A stretch of 64,000 nt of DNA from HR10 sp964615335 (GTDB lineage Bacteria > Acidobacteriota > Blastocatellia > HR10), in assembly GCA_964615335.1 (NCBI GenBank), contig CAZTMT010000009.1, forward strand, positions 1-64,000, read 5' to 3'. Position numbers and translations under genes: made by a program. The stretch's first letter is position 1; every line of letters starts with the position of its first letter. This document shows, piece after piece, positions 43,901 through 53,902 of this stretch. A model generated the notes under the pieces. The model was not told the origin of the DNA. It was given only the letters and a program-made list of their open reading frames with translations, and did no database searches.

Positions 43901-46091
43901 CGCCGTGATTGCTGTTTCTCCGGGCACTTGTGCCATTGATCTGAGTCCCGATCAGGTTCCCTTGTACGAGATTCCCATCGCTTCTGAGATCCACTCCGTC
44001 GGAGTTATTCCCCGAGATGAGATTGCGCGCGCCAGAAGCTGTTCCGCCGATCGTATTGTTGGCTGCCCCGCTTGCGATGCGCGCACCATCGAGTGAATTC
44101 CCTCGATCCAGCGTACCCGTAATGTCGGTCCCGATCAGATTCCCCTGTACGAGATTTCCTGTCGCTCCGCTTCCGGTGATGTGCACTCCATGATCGTTAT
44201 TGCCTGAGATGAGGTTGCGCGCGCCCGCGAGCGTGCCCCCGATCGTATTATTGGCGCCGGAGATGCGGATACCGTCTTGAGTATTGCCCTGATCGGTGGT
44301 TCCGGCGACGTCTGTCCCGATGAAGTTCCCTTCGATGATATTGTTCGCACTGTTCAGCACGATTCCATTGAGAAATCGGTTGATCACCAGGCCCCGTATC
44401 GTGCTTGAGCCTCCGGTGACGGTCAGCCCATCGAATCCTCCAGCGCTCCCGCTCTTAGTGAGCACGATCTTCAGCGCGGTATTCAGCCCCTGGGTGATCG
44501 GGTTGGTATTCGGGCTTGTGCCCGATTGCGCGTAGCCATCTATGGTCATTGCCTCAGTGATCGTCGGCAGTGCCGACCCAACGGTGATCGTGTGCGGTCC
44601 CGCTCCCGAGATGTTGAAGGCGATCGTGTCCGGGCCAGGATTGCTATTGGCGGCGTTGATGGCTTCCCGCAGCGAGCAGTGAGTTGAGTCGCACGTCCCG
44701 TCGTCGTTGTCGTTTGTGGAATTAACCGTGAAAGTTTGCGAGGCCATGGTCAGGATCACGTCCGGCGCTCTCGCTCCCTCGCGCAGGATCACTAGATCGG
44801 CCAGAGCATCCGCGTTCAAGCGCAAGGGCAGCGCGGCGATCGGTCTCCCGGCGATTTCAAGGGAAGCGATCAAGGGCTCTTGAGGGGCAGCGCTCTGATT
44901 CGCGTCATCCTGCTCCTTGATCCCCAGCGAGAGGACGAGAAGATTCTGGCTTTCGGCATCCAGCACCAGAAGGTCTTCGGCCGGCAGGCTCGAAACCCGC
45001 GCCGCGAGCAAGCTGCGCGCGCCCGAACGGGCCGGGGTGGGATACTGCTCCGCCACAGCCCATCCTCGATCCGCGTCGGACGACGGGAAGGATTCCGTCT
45101 CCTTCAACGGCGTTCGGGCCAGAACGTGTATCGTTCCATCTTCGGCGAGCAGAGCGATCTCCGTCCGAGAGGCCGCATCCGGGATGAAATCCCCTAGCGA
45201 CAGGGAAATGATCGGGAAGGTGAATTGAATCTCTGTCAAAGAGTCGGGCGACAGCTCATCCGGCGGTCGCCTGAGATCCCGGCCGGGGACGATCACAAGC
45301 TGCGTACCGGCAGCGATCGCGAGATCCCACTCGTACTTCTCACGAAGCGGCCCCAGAGCGAGAGCCGTCGCTTCGCTGGGCAGCGGGATCACCTGCGGTT
45401 CTCCCCGCAAGGCCCCTTCCGGGGATGAGAACACGAGAAGATACGGACCTTCCTCTCCCGCGATGCCGACAAGGAGATCGGCCAAACCGTCCGCGCGGTG
45501 AACCTCGCCGATGGCGAGCGCTGTGATGCGGCCTGGCACGGCGAGCGATCGTCCCCAGTGAAATCCTCCTCGTCCATCGCCCCATCCGAAGTGAAGCCCT
45601 CTTCCTCCCCGCTCTGCGATCACCAGATCCTGATGTCCATCTCCGTCTACATCTCCTGTCCCCAGAAAGTCTGGGGCTTCGGAGAGTTCAAAAACCTGTG
45701 CTTCAGGCCAGAAAGGAAAAGCGGTGAGTTCGTCGTGTCCCTGAGCGTTCGCGTGGTAGGGCCAAAGGGCGTGCGCATTCCCTCGATGGAGAGTCACAAA
45801 GCCTCCCACCGGACCGCGGTATCCGCTGACGAGATCCGGCATGCCGTCTTCATCGAAATCGGCTGCGGCGAGCGCTGTCGGCACAGCCCATGAGAGCGCC
45901 AGAGCGTGCCTGCGGGCGCTGCGATACTCTGTTTGCAGAGTCTGCACCTGCCGAAGGGCAAGCCACGGATGGCCATGTATTGTGACGGGAGAACGAGGGC
46001 GACTGGCCAGAAGGCCCTTCCAGGCGATGAACGCGCCGAAGCAGACTACCACTGCCCCGGTGACGATCAGCGCGTGAGGGTGCTTCTTCAT
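40938..46091 (-). CDS. 1717-residue mosaic surface protein (FG-GAP, CSLREA, beta-helix, DUF11)
   Basis: Residues 1-33 form a signal or membrane anchor (ALIVTGAVVVCFGAFIAW). Residues about 60-450 are FG-GAP/VCBS-type propeller repeats (DFDEDGMPDLVSGY, DVDGDGHQDLVIA). A CSLREA domain follows at about 450-490 (CDSTHCSLREAINAANS), then a right-handed beta-helix at about 540-800 with NTIGGTLAGARNLISGNN repeats, and an Ig-like domain near 810-910. Two transthyretin-like repeats (SYTVTETVPPGW; YTATETVPSNF) and two DUF11 domains (VTNSGPDPALTV; VSNAGPSDAQNVVV) follow. FG-GAP repeats close the protein at about 1370-1717 (DVNGDGAVDAI, DLNRDERPDIA). AAGGAGGAGGG precedes ATG. No sorting motif is seen. Likely an adhesin or outer-surface protein; the function is unknown. 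Confidence 0.85.
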   Translation of the reverse strand: MKKHPHALIVTGAVVVCFGAFIAWKGLLASRPRSPVTIHGHPWLALRQVQTLQTEYRSARRHALALSWAVPTALAAADFDEDGMPDLVSGYRGPVGGFVTLHRGNAHALWPYHANAQGHDELTAFPFWPEAQVFELSEAPDFLGTGDVDGDGHQDLVIAERGGRGLHFGWGDGRGGFHWGRSLAVPGRITALAIGEVHRADGLADLLVGIAGEEGPYLLVFSSPEGALRGEPQVIPLPSEATALALGPLREKYEWDLAIAAGTQLVIVPGRDLRRPPDELSPDSLTEIQFTFPIISLSLGDFIPDAASRTEIALLAEDGTIHVLARTPLKETESFPSSDADRGWAVAEQYPTPARSGARSLLAARVSSLPAEDLLVLDAESQNLLVLSLGIKEQDDANQSAAPQEPLIASLEIAGRPIAALPLRLNADALADLVILREGARAPDVILTMASQTFTVNSTNDNDDGTCDSTHCSLREAINAANSNPGPDTIAFNISGAGPHTITVGSALPTITEAMTIDGYAQSGTSPNTNPITQGLNTALKIVLTKSGSAGGFDGLTVTGGSSTIRGLVINRFLNGIVLNSANNIIEGNFIGTDVAGTTDQGNTQDGIRISGANNTIGGTLAGARNLISGNNDHGVHITGSGATGNLVQGNLIGTDITGTLDRGNSLDGARIASGAANNTIGGTASGARNLISGNNSDGVDLRSDGNLVQGNLIGTQINGTSARRNSNHGVRIEGSNNTVGGAGAGNVIAFNGDDGVFVNSGTGNRISQNSIFSNGTTNADLGIDLSPGGVTSNDSGDGDGGVNRRQNFPVLSVVVSGSSSTTIVGSIDSTTSNSAYPITIEFFRNSSCDTAGHGEGETFLGAISVNGPGSFTATLSVSLPSGSVVTATATDSAGNTSEFSACVSVNGTLTIAKTATGGNGTFSYTVRSGTVTVASPNITTSGGSGTVTLHVTPGSYTVTETVPPGWDFTSLSCMATGGSSASQDPITPTQANITMAAGGNVTCTYTNTKRGTIVVRKVTDPSPDPTNTSFSFSGDVSGNISNGGTLTRDNLTPGTYTATETVPSNFVLTAISCDDGASATPSSGNVATATATFRLDPGETVTCTFTNRLKQANVRVTKSDSPDPVVAGQNLTYTIAVTNSGPDPALTVQMSDTVPTHTTFQSLTAPSGWSCTTPPVNDTGPITCTTASLGSGATATFTLTVKVTPSAPHGTNVSNTASAVSATFDPQPGNNSATATTGIVTQADLRIQKRGPSSAEVAQVFAYTIEVSNAGPSDAQNVVVSDPLPPHTSFVSASGSGWTCALSGTVVTCTRGGLPAGASAPPLELQIRAPAVDDVVRNTASVSSSTPNPLSSNNTSTAETELRLTSLSAPFTVERVPEGMMGARVTTAQQEGAQGVLVVDSANDQVRVWLNQGDGRLRPGQTLLVGDGPVAAVLGDVNGDGAVDAITANLLDRSLTVLEGRGDGTFRPARTISTMAQPRALALGDFDRDGRPDLVVAYLDTGQVQFFKGQGDGTFRAGRSVSVGEMPSALVAADLNRDERPDIALADFARNQVVILLGRGDGTFSSGGSVPVERGPVALTATDLEGDGRLELITANHVSSSLSILKDESTAGTPRFRVVATLPTGEGPLGVVAGQLFAEGSGIAYVSANAPEVGVYLRDENGRLRVSQKLNLANMPTSLVTGDLNGDRALDLVISDVQGVARALLNVGRGQFREPR

Positions 46092-46152
46092 CCCTCCTCC
46101 TTGTGAGATTCAGGCTGTTCACCCTTCGCCCTGCCGGTCCAGGACGGCAGGG

Positions 46153-46181
46153 AATGTATCAATTTCTTTGGAATCTGTCAA
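46153..46181 (-). promoter_or_regulatory. Promoter of the mosaic surface protein
   Basis: Minus strand: TTGACA (46181-46176), 17-base spacer, TACATT (46158-46153). The leader to the ATG is about 55 bases. Confidence 0.7.
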
Positions 46182-46208
46182 GACTTGTTAAAAAGGCCCG
46201 CGTGGGTT

Positions 46209-46901
46209 TTATGTGGGGTGTCCGTTCATTCGCTTTGCCCGAGGGCGCTTGGCGCGACGGAGGAAGTGGCGCGGAGCCGGAAGGAATCGCCCCACGGATT
46301 GGGCGTACATCCGGTATGCCGAGCCGTAGTGCGCGATGAGCGCGTGTTCTTCAGCGCGCGCCCGCAGGACATTGCCGATCACGCCTGCCACAAGGCAGAG
46401 GAGGAAGAATCCGCTGGGAACGAGCGCGAACGTCCCCAGATAAAGGGCATGAAGTCCCGTGTAGAGCGGATGCCGAACGAAGCGGTAAGGGCCGTGCTGC
46501 ACAAGACGATGTCCCGCCCTGACGTCAGGGAGAAGCCCAAAAGACGATCCGAGTGCGCATGCGGCCCATACGATCAGCCCGTGGCCACAGAGGATCAATC
46601 CTATTCCCACCAGCGGAGAGGAGAGCGCTGGTGAGATCGGGCGAAAAAGAGATGACGAAGGGGAGAGCGCGTATCCCACCGAACCGAAGAACCATCCGAC
46701 ATATCCTCCAAACGCGAGCAGAAGGGGAGTCGCGGTCGCGAAGGTGAGTTTCGCCCCTGCTCCGGAAGAGATTCCTTGCGATTCGGAGATCGCGCGGGGG
46801 ACCTGAGGGCGCTCCCTGTTCGAATGGCGCCCGAGCGAGCGCCAGAAGATGAGCCACGTGAGCCCTTGAAGACCGGCACTGGCGGCGATGAATGCTCTCA
46901 T
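46209..46901 (-). CDS. Isoprenylcysteine carboxyl methyltransferase (ICMT)-like membrane protein
   Basis: A 230-residue protein with about five membrane segments. Its C-terminal half carries the ICMT/phospholipid-methyltransferase signature HGPYRFVRHPLYTGLHALYLG, followed by ARAEEHALIAHYGSAYRMYA. In bacteria such proteins methylate unknown membrane-associated substrates. ATG 46901 is chosen because the first membrane segment begins there; no ribosome site is obvious, and the frame is open upstream. It lies behind nrdJ but separated by a long inverted repeat. Confidence 0.75.
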   Translation of the reverse strand: MRAFIAASAGLQGLTWLIFWRSLGRHSNRERPQVPRAISESQGISSGAGAKLTFATATPLLLAFGGYVGWFFGSVGYALSPSSSLFRPISPALSSPLVGIGLILCGHGLIVWAACALGSSFGLLPDVRAGHRLVQHGPYRFVRHPLYTGLHALYLGTFALVPSGFFLLCLVAGVIGNVLRARAEEHALIAHYGSAYRMYAQSVGRFLPAPRHFLRRAKRPRAKRMNGHPT

Positions 46902-46946
46902 GGTCGCAAGACGGTCACGCTTTGAAAGGAGCAGATGGGCGAGCGA

Positions 46947-47004
46947 AAGCCCCCACGCGGAGGACTTGTAGGATTGAGCCCGCTTTCCGTCCGCGTGGGG
47001 GCTT
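46947..47004 (-). terminator. Perfect 15-bp inverted repeat after nrdJ
   Basis: The arms AAGCCCCCACGCGGA (46947-46961) and TCCGCGTGGGGGCTT (46990-47004) pair perfectly around a 28-base loop, beginning ten bases after the nrdJ stop. On the minus strand the stem is followed by TTTCG, a weak T run. It is likely the end of the nrdJ transcript, although the long loop is unusual for a terminator. Confidence 0.55.
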
Positions 47005-47013
47005 CGGGTACTC

Positions 47014-49788
<2,775 letters not shown>

Positions 49789-49904
49789 AGGTCGCTCCTC
49801 CGAAGATCTCTCACCCTCCGCACGTGGGCACCCTACAGGACCTTGTGGGCGAAAGCCCTCGCGCGAGGGAAAAATCCCCCTATTTTCGAACCCCTCTTTT
49901 TGGT

Positions 49905-49978
49905 TGTCGCGACGCCGGGTGCTGGGGGGCTCCCCACCTCGGGGTCCCCGTCAGATTCCTTCACCCGCTCTAGCGACG
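49905..49978 (-). promoter_or_regulatory. Structured nrdJ leader, candidate cis-regulatory RNA
   Basis: Right behind the predicted start site, the minus-strand RNA can form a three-way junction. P1 is CGGGUG/CACCCG (49962-49967 with 49916-49921). P2 is CGGG-GAC-CCCG and P3 is UGGGG-AGCC-CCCCA between them. A GUCGCGAC palindrome follows at 49906-49913. It lies about 115 bases before the nrdJ ATG. I see no cobalamin-riboswitch core motif. A published nrdJ-associated RNA motif exists (general knowledge), but I could not compare it. Confidence 0.45.
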
Positions 49979-49984
49979 GGCCCT

Positions 49985-50013
49985 AGTCTATGCACAATAT
50001 GCTGGTTTGTCAA
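49985..50013 (-). promoter_or_regulatory. nrdJ promoter
   Basis: Minus strand: TTGACA (50013-50008), 17-base spacer, TAGACT (49990-49985). The spacer is filled by the first NrdR-box-like site. Confidence 0.7.
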
Positions 50014-50038
50014 GGGAAAAGATCACAAGATATTGTGG
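49992..50038. promoter_or_regulatory. Paired NrdR boxes
   Basis: Two 16-base sites match the NrdR-box palindrome ACACAATATATTGTGT: GCACAATATGCTGGTT at 49992-50007 (11 of 16) and TCACAAGATATTGTGG at 50023-50038 (13 of 16). Their starts are 31 bp apart, about three helical turns, as in known NrdR targets. The first lies between the -35 and -10 of the nrdJ promoter, a position where bound repressor would block polymerase. nrdR itself is not in the window. Confidence 0.75.
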
Positions 50039-50197
50039 TTCACGCTAAGTCCTCGCGCCTCAGAGGGCTCGGGCGCGGGGTTCTCCCATTGCGCGGCCGC
50101 GCCGGATTGTGCCATTGTATGACGCGATGGCTTGTCAACGCGCAGGGGATTCTGGGGGAGCTTCCCGGGGGCTCTCCGTCCGCGAGGTGCGCCCCTT

Positions 50198-50797
50198 ATG
50201 AGGAGGCGTTCTGAGCGCGCGCCCATAGGGGCTCCTGTGAGGGCGGCTCCTCTGCGCCGGAGCGCCTCGCGCGATCCGGGAGATCGCGTGGGAACCCTCA
50301 GCCGATCCCGACGCGTCCGAGAATCGGGACTCAGGGCCCTCAAGAGAATCGTCCTGCGATGGCTCCCGGCCCTTCTCTGGACGGGTGTGGTTCTGAGCCT
50401 CTCTTCAGAGGAGTTCGCGGCGGCGCGGACTTCGCGCTTTGTGCTCCCTCTGCTGCGGTGGATGCTCCCGTGGGCCGATCCGGCGACGCTCGAGATACTT
50501 CATCTGGGGATTCGAAAGCTGGCCCATGCCGTCGAGTACGCCGTCTTGGCCGCGCTTGTCGTCCGCGGATTTCACGGGGCTTTTCGCCTGCAGCGCGCGC
50601 GCGAGGGGCTCCGGGCGATCCTCTTTGTCGCTGGGGTCGCGGCCGCTGATGAGTCGCGGCAAGCTCTCTCTTCGATGCGAACCGGTTCGATCTGGGATTG
50701 GGCTCTTGATGTGAGCGGCGCCTTGCTGGCCCTTGTGCTCCTTTATGGGAGGCGGGAGAGGTGTCCTGGTGGAAGGGGGCGCGCTCTTAACGTATAA
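50198..50797 (+). CDS. VanZ-like membrane protein
   Basis: A protein of about 199 residues with four membrane segments. It has the VanZ hallmarks LRWLPALLWTGVVLSLSSE, GIRKLAHAVEYAVLAALVV, and DESRQALSSMRTGSIWDWALDVSGALLAL. Function in most species is unknown. The start is uncertain: ATG 50198 follows GAGGTG, but the first 50 residues are Arg-rich and may be untranslated, with GTG 50288 as an alternative. Confidence 0.75.
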   Translation: MRRRSERAPIGAPVRAAPLRRSASRDPGDRVGTLSRSRRVRESGLRALKRIVLRWLPALLWTGVVLSLSSEEFAAARTSRFVLPLLRWMLPWADPATLEILHLGIRKLAHAVEYAVLAALVVRGFHGAFRLQRAREGLRAILFVAGVAAADESRQALSSMRTGSIWDWALDVSGALLALVLLYGRRERCPGGRGRALNV

Positions 50798-50798
50798 T
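50793..50798 (+). promoter_or_regulatory. -10 element for the SufR-like gene
   Basis: A perfect TATAAT overlaps the end of the VanZ-like gene. The -35 region (TGGAAG at 50770-50775) is weak. The leader of about 120 bases carries a short hairpin (ACCCCGCGGGG). Confidence 0.45.
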
Positions 50799-50925
50799 TA
50801 CGAGTTTGAGGATTCAGGAGCTGGGCGAAAACCCCGCGGGGAGTGGAATGCTCCGCCAAAGGGATATGTGCCGAGGGTCAGAGGGTATCTTGGGATCGGA
50901 ATGGTCTCGATGAAGGAGAAATCTC

Positions 50926-51753
50926 ATGACGCTTGAATTGCGGGAGATCAATCAGATGCAAACCGACAAGTGGGTCAAGGATTCGACCCGGCGTCAAATC
51001 CTTGATCTGCTCAAACGGCGCGGGCGTGCGACGGTCGAAGAGATGGCAGCGGCTCTGAACATCACCCCGATGGGCGTGCGACGCCACCTGCTGGCCCTGG
51101 AGAATGCCGCTCTTGTGCGGATCGAGATCGAACGGCGTCCGATGGGACGTCCGACGTACGTCTACAAACTCACCGAAGAAGCTGAGGCTCTCTTCCCTAA
51201 GGGATATCATCAGCTCGTCCTGAATCTTCTGGATTGCCTCGCCGCTCAAGGGGGGATGGAGAAGGTGGACGAGTTGTTCGAGCTTCGGAAAGAGCGATTG
51301 CTCGCCGCCTATGCCCCGCGTCTGCAGGGGAAGTCCCTGGAGGAGCGCGTGGCCGAAATCGCGCGCATCATGAGCGAGAACGGATACATGGCGCGGTGGC
51401 AGAAGACGGAGAAAGGCTACGTCCTCACCGAGCACAACTGTGCTCTCTACCATGTCGCTCGCGTCTATCCGCAACCGTGTCAGACGGAGCTGGCCTTCAT
51501 TCGCGAGTTGCTCGGTGTCGAAGTGACGCGCATCAATCATATCGCCAGCGGAGGGAGCTGCTGCTCCTACGTCGTCCATGAGTCGGCGCCCGTCCCTTTG
51601 CGCCGGATCGAACGGGGCTCTTCGCGCGCGTCTCTGCCGACTCCGGGAAGTTCCGAACGGAGCGAACCCTCCGGGGCGGCTCCTTCTTCGGCGAAACGCT
51701 CTGCGCGCGGCTCGCGCGAGGGGAGAAGTCGCGCCAGATCCGGAAAGAGATGA
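50926..51753 (+). CDS. SufR-like HTH transcriptional regulator with Fe-S-type cysteines
   Basis: A 275-residue protein. A winged helix near residues 17-75 (RRQILDLLKRRGRATVEEMAAALNITPMGVRRHLLAL) is of the DeoR/ArsR-like type. The C-terminal half carries cysteines in HNCALYH, QPCQTEL and GGSCCSYVV, spaced Cys-x12-Cys and then 26 residues to Cys-Cys, like the Fe-S cluster ligands of SufR repressors. The last 45 residues are Ser/Arg-rich. AAGGAG precedes ATG. No suf or isc genes adjoin, so its targets are elsewhere. Confidence 0.8.
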   Translation: MTLELREINQMQTDKWVKDSTRRQILDLLKRRGRATVEEMAAALNITPMGVRRHLLALENAALVRIEIERRPMGRPTYVYKLTEEAEALFPKGYHQLVLNLLDCLAAQGGMEKVDELFELRKERLLAAYAPRLQGKSLEERVAEIARIMSENGYMARWQKTEKGYVLTEHNCALYHVARVYPQPCQTELAFIRELLGVEVTRINHIASGGSCCSYVVHESAPVPLRRIERGSSRASLPTPGSSERSEPSGAAPSSAKRSARGSREGRSRARSGKR

Positions 51754-51807
51754 CGCACCGCGACCGTTCCACAACACATCGTTATTGATGCCCCCCTGCT
51801 TCCTGCT

Positions 51808-51829
51808 CCTCCGACCCATGATTCGGAGG
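51808..51829. terminator. Hairpin after the SufR-like gene
   Basis: CCTCCGA pairs with TCGGAGG around an eight-base loop, 54 bases after the stop. No T run follows, so termination is uncertain. Confidence 0.35.
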
Positions 51830-51881
51830 TCAGTCCCTGAAGACCGCTGCCGCCAGCCGTGTCTCCATCGGCGCATGAGGT

Positions 51882-51910
51882 CCCCACGTGATCTCCCGGA
51901 TCACGTGGGG
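51882..51910. terminator. Strong 12-bp hairpin
   Basis: CCCCACGTGATC and GATCACGTGGGG pair perfectly with loop TCCCG. It contains CACGTG. No T run follows on either strand. It lies between the SufR-like gene and the end of the small secreted-protein gene, so it may be a shared terminator-like barrier. 51754-52039 holds nothing else I can support. Confidence 0.5.
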
Positions 51911-52039
51911 GGTCCTCCCGGTAGAGCCTTTGAGGAGAGCTAAGCTGCCTTCAGTTCAGCGCCACGTTCCGATCCCGATCTAACCCAAGCCCGTACGCGA
52001 CGCGGTGAAAGACCCGGCAGAATAGCAACAACTTGAAAT

Positions 52040-52216
52040 CTATATGCCCACAGCGTGGCACAGCCACGTGGATGGAAGATGGGGCGGTGCCACCATGAGC
52101 TGTGAGCCGTACCAGCGACCCCACACGGGGGAGGGAGACATCATACCAACCCAAATCGCCGCAAGCATGGCTGCCCGAACGATCCATCGCTTCAGGGAAA
52201 TCCAGATATTTTTCAT
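52040..52216 (-). CDS. Small secreted protein (58 residues)
   Basis: The start ATG follows AGGGAGGG at six bases. The N terminus KNIWISLKRWIVRAAMLAAI is a typical signal peptide with likely cleavage after SPSPVWG, leaving about 30 residues (RWYGSQLMVAPPHLPSTWLC...). One Cys is present. I recognise no family. It is a lone minus-strand gene in an otherwise empty 850-base stretch and has its own promoter-like element and a palindrome upstream. Confidence 0.5.
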   Translation of the reverse strand: MKNIWISLKRWIVRAAMLAAIWVGMMSPSPVWGRWYGSQLMVAPPHLPSTWLCHAVGI

Positions 52217-52247
52217 GGTCGGCCCTCCCTGAACCAGGGTTTTCACT

Positions 52248-52266
52248 TCAGGCAGCCTGAATTATA
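52248..52266 (-). promoter_or_regulatory. -10 element with palindromic operator-like site
   Basis: On the minus strand a perfect TATAAT (52266-52261) lies 44 bases before the small gene ATG. Directly downstream is the perfect palindrome TCAGGC-A-GCCTGA (52248-52260), which would overlap the transcription start. A further half-site-like TGCCTGTCA is at 52267-52275. The -35 (GAAACA) is weak, and a TTGACA lies too near. Confidence 0.45.
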
Positions 52267-52621
52267 CTGCCTGTCAAGACCCTTGTTTCTTTCTGAGATT
52301 CGGTCTGGGGGGGATCACCAGAAGGAAGCCCCTTCCGCAATGGAGTGCCTCAGGAGGTTCTTTAGAAGCGTTCGTTCTATTTTTCCCCTCGCGCATGGGC
52401 AAGGAGTGCGATCCGAAGGCCTGTTGGAAGCGAATCGTCACCGGGAAGAGCCGAAAGAGGGGCGATTTTCCGGCCTCTCGGTGATGCTCGGATGGATAGT
52501 GCGGCTCGACATCTGATGAAGCGGTGGGATCAAACCTCTCCTCGATACCCATTTGTTCTGAGATAGAGGCTGTCCCGGATGAGCCAAAGGATGGGGGGAG
52601 CACGTCATGCCATGGAATGTC
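52267..52621. other. Intergenic stretch without a supported gene
   Basis: A 109-codon minus-strand frame at 52274-52603 has no ribosome site, membrane segment or recognisable domain and starts with GTG; I do not call it. No other feature is visible apart from the operator half-site next to 52266. Confidence 0.5.
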
Positions 52622-53902
52622 TCATGCGGATTTGGATGCCGCAGGAGAGGCCCACGGGGCGGGATGTGAGAGCAGAGCCGCGAGCCGCTGCCGCAGGTCC
52701 TCAGCGATCGCCTCCCAGCTGTAGAACCTCTTCACCTGTTCATATCCGCCCCGAGCGAGCCGACGCCGTTCGGTCGGGTCGCGAAGCAGATGAAGAACGG
52801 CCGCGGCGAAGTCCGCCGGGGAATCGGCGATCCACAGGTTCTCTCGATGGGTGTAGCGGAGGCCTTCGGCCCCTTTGCTTGTGGAGACGACGGCGATCCC
52901 ATGCGCCCAGGCTTCTAAGATCTTCAATCGTGTCCCCCCTCCGTGGAGGAGAGGGACGATCATGAGGGTGCACTGCCGGAGATAGGGCGTGATGTCGTGG
53001 ACTTCTCCAACTACGTGAAGACGCTCATCGGTGCGAGCCCGTTCGAGGATCCAGGGGACGGGCCGGCCAATGAACATCGCGCGCACCTGAGGAGCGGCCT
53101 TCCAGATGATGGGCCCGATCTCATCCAGGAAGAAACGGACCCCTCTTTCGTTGGGGGGGTATTCGAGGGCGCCGACGAATCCAATGACTGGAGGGACTGG
53201 ATCGGGAGGGTGTGAGAAAAGGAGAGCTTCCTCCAAGGGGGTCGCCCCATTAGGGACCACCCAGACAGAAGCCGAAGGCGCCAGCGTTCGAGCGCGCGCA
53301 GCATCGGCCTCTGAAGTGACCCATACGACGTCCGCTTGGGGAAGATAGGTTTTCTCCTGTTGAAGAATCGAGCGCCAAAAGCGCGCCAGAGCCGGTTTTT
53401 GCCAGTGCTTCGGCGGGTGTTCGTAATACTGTCGCCAGAGATCGGATTCGATGTTGTGACAGTCCAGGAGAACCCGGGCTTGCGGCCTCAACTGCCGCAC
53501 GATCGGAATGTAGTGGGCGATCCAGGAGTGTTCCAGAAGGATGACATCGTAGAGGTCCTGCAGGAGACTGTGACGCACGGCCCGGTAGAGGTCCCTGTCC
53601 GAGAACCGATCAATCAAAGGATTCACGCCTTGGAGGGCGCGCCGAAGGTTTCGCCGGAGGAAGGGAAGAAGCCGCTTCGAGTGAGGGGGAAGGCGCAGGA
53701 TATCGAGGTGCCGGCAGATCGGCTGCAGCAGATGCTTCGGTTCTGCCTCCGGATGCTCCGAGAAGGTGATGAGGTCCACACTCCCTAGCTGTGCCAGAGC
53801 GCCGAGCAGATGAAAAGTCCGCCGTTTCCCCCCGCTTGTGGGAGGGGCGGGGAACTCCGGGGAGATCACAGCCAGTCGAATCGTTCGATCGGCCCTGTTC
53901 AT
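52622..53902 (-). CDS. Glycosyltransferase family 4
   Basis: A 426-residue GT-B enzyme. RLAVISPEFPAPPTSGGKRR is the N-terminal glycine-rich element. WVVPNGATPLEEALLF, VIGFVGALEYPPNERGV and VPLLHGGGTRLKILEAWAHGIAVV are the donor-side motifs. It resembles the WsaF-like or sugar-transferase PelF-like group. It is the last gene of the minus-strand operon and overlaps the PfkB-like gene by four bases. The acceptor is unknown. Confidence 0.88.
   Translation of the reverse strand: MNRADRTIRLAVISPEFPAPPTSGGKRRTFHLLGALAQLGSVDLITFSEHPEAEPKHLLQPICRHLDILRLPPHSKRLLPFLRRNLRRALQGVNPLIDRFSDRDLYRAVRHSLLQDLYDVILLEHSWIAHYIPIVRQLRPQARVLLDCHNIESDLWRQYYEHPPKHWQKPALARFWRSILQQEKTYLPQADVVWVTSEADAARARTLAPSASVWVVPNGATPLEEALLFSHPPDPVPPVIGFVGALEYPPNERGVRFFLDEIGPIIWKAAPQVRAMFIGRPVPWILERARTDERLHVVGEVHDITPYLRQCTLMIVPLLHGGGTRLKILEAWAHGIAVVSTSKGAEGLRYTHRENLWIADSPADFAAAVLHLLRDPTERRRLARGGYEQVKRFYSWEAIAEDLRQRLAALLSHPAPWASPAASKSA

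Noticed and set aside
49789..49980. Cobalamin riboswitch upstream of nrdJ
   Set aside because: Expected from the B12 dependence, but no B12-box-like core was found; a different three-way junction is present.
52274..52603. 109-codon minus-strand frame next to the glycosyltransferase
   Set aside because: GTG start without ribosome site, no domain, poor composition.
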